DNA of 6,243 nt, taken from Paenibacillus sp. GTDB taxonomy: Bacteria > Bacillota > Bacilli > Paenibacillales > Paenibacillaceae. Where the stretch lies: NCBI GenBank assembly GCA_029256665.1, contig JAQSXN010000248.1, positions 1-6,243 of the forward strand, read 5' to 3'. The notes beneath the pieces were generated by a model. The model worked only from the letters and a program-made list of their open reading frames with translations, had not been told where the DNA came from and ran no database searches. Numbering within the stretch: position 1 is the first letter of the stretch; each line of letters begins with the position of its first letter. This document shows, piece by piece, positions 5,892 through 6,243 of this stretch. A program made the position numbers and the translations under genes.

Positions 5892-6243
5892 CGCGCCGAC
5901 ACCTCCTGTATGATCGAATAGATAAAGCTGCGCAGCTCGGTGCTAAGACCGAACAGAATAAAGCACAGCACGCCGATAATAATCATCGTTCCGGCCGTAT
6001 ACAGTAAATTGACCACGGTTTCGCCTACCGTGTAATTTTGAAGCGATTGCACCTTCCACACGAGCAGAAGGAAAATCCATACCATCATGCCTGTGTGCAG
6101 AAAACTGTAAATCGACTCTTCGCTAAGCGACATGCCATTAGAGATCAGCGTAAGCGGCAGCCCAATGACGATAAACGGCGTAAGCGCATAAGCGCTGCCG
6201 ACGAACACGTCCTTGAATCGTCCCTCGCCCCGCATAATGCTGC
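5888..6243 (-). CDS. Yip1-family integral membrane protein, C-terminal part (5' end off the window)
   Basis: The frame is open to the right edge, so the Met codon at 6235 is internal and not the start: the preceding codons read Ser-Ile without a stop. 117 residues are visible. SIMRGEGRFKDVFVGSAYAL followed by TPF matches the GxGxFK...YALxP signature I recall from bacterial Yip1-domain proteins. Three membrane segments are seen, near residues 12-32, 44-61 and 76-97 counted from the Met at 6235, and a short polar tail ends in SAR. Yip1 proteins are polytopic membrane proteins of unclear role in bacteria. Its stop overlaps the TTG start of the DUF5696 gene by 4 bases, and its Gln-Glu-Val codons near the end carry that gene's AGGAGG site, so the two proteins are probably made together and may act together at the membrane. 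The N-terminal domain content cannot be seen. Confidence 0.8.
   Translation of the reverse strand, partial: SIMRGEGRFKDVFVGSAYALTPFIVIGLPLTLISNGMSLSEESIYSFLHTGMMVWIFLLLVWKVQSLQNYTVGETVVNLLYTAGTMIIIGVLCFILFGLSTELRSFIYSIIQEVSAR
5902..5907 (-). promoter_or_regulatory. Ribosome binding site that fixes the TTG start of the DUF5696 gene
   Basis: A perfect AGGAGG lies 10 bases before the TTG at 5891, inside the last codons of the Yip1 gene. Together with the absence of nearby ATG codons it makes the TTG start, and the 4-base TTGA overlap with the upstream stop, convincing. Confidence 0.85.

Noticed and set aside
6178..6198. Direct repeat TAAGCGCATAAGCGC resembling part of a catabolite-repression (cre) site
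   Set aside because: It is fully explained by codons for Ser-Ala-Tyr-Ala-Leu in the conserved Yip1 motif, lies inside a gene, and does not match the full cre consensus.
5888..6235. Met codon at 6235 as the start of a 115-residue Yip1 gene
   Set aside because: The frame continues without a stop to the window edge, and the preceding residues belong to the conserved Yip1 motif, so this Met is internal.

Overview
All six genes in this window lie on the minus strand and read from right to left with almost no space between them. Base composition is fairly GC-rich. Strong AGGAGG-type ribosome binding sites, frequent GTG/TTG starts and the specific gene families (a Yip1-type membrane protein, a DUF5696 protein, two CUT1 sugar permeases, DUF5060/DUF5605 glycosidases) point to a Paenibacillaceae member such as Paenibacillus or Cohnella. 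That assignment is from remembered family distribution, not from a search.

Layout in transcription order: 6243-5888, the 3' end of a Yip1-family membrane protein (5' end off the window); 5891-3618, a membrane-anchored DUF5696 protein of 757 residues; 3621-2755, a MalF/UgpA-type ABC sugar permease; 2742-1789, a MalG/UgpE-type ABC sugar permease; 1758-337, a cytoplasmic DUF5060/DUF4038-like/DUF5605 glycoside hydrolase; 322-1, the N-terminal 107 residues of a second glycosidase paralogous to the previous one. The junctions are a 4-base overlap (TTGA), a 4-base overlap (GTGA), and gaps of 12, 30 and 14 bases. No gap is long enough for an ordinary promoter or terminator, so this looks like an internal piece of one operon, with promoter, sensor/regulator and probably the solute-binding protein lying beyond base 6243.

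Working model: the two permeases import an oligosaccharide, energised by an ATPase encoded elsewhere (MsmX-type sharing is known in Firmicutes). The two soluble glycosidases then hydrolyse it in the cytoplasm. The Yip1 and DUF5696 proteins are translationally coupled to each other and to the first permease, which suggests a membrane-associated accessory role in handling the glycan. The DUF5696 protein looks like an extracytoplasmic glycosidase-type fold on a single N-terminal anchor; its function is unknown, and it is the most interesting item here. No RNA genes, mobile elements, CRISPR arrays or attachment sites were seen, and no stretch over 30 bases lacks a gene.
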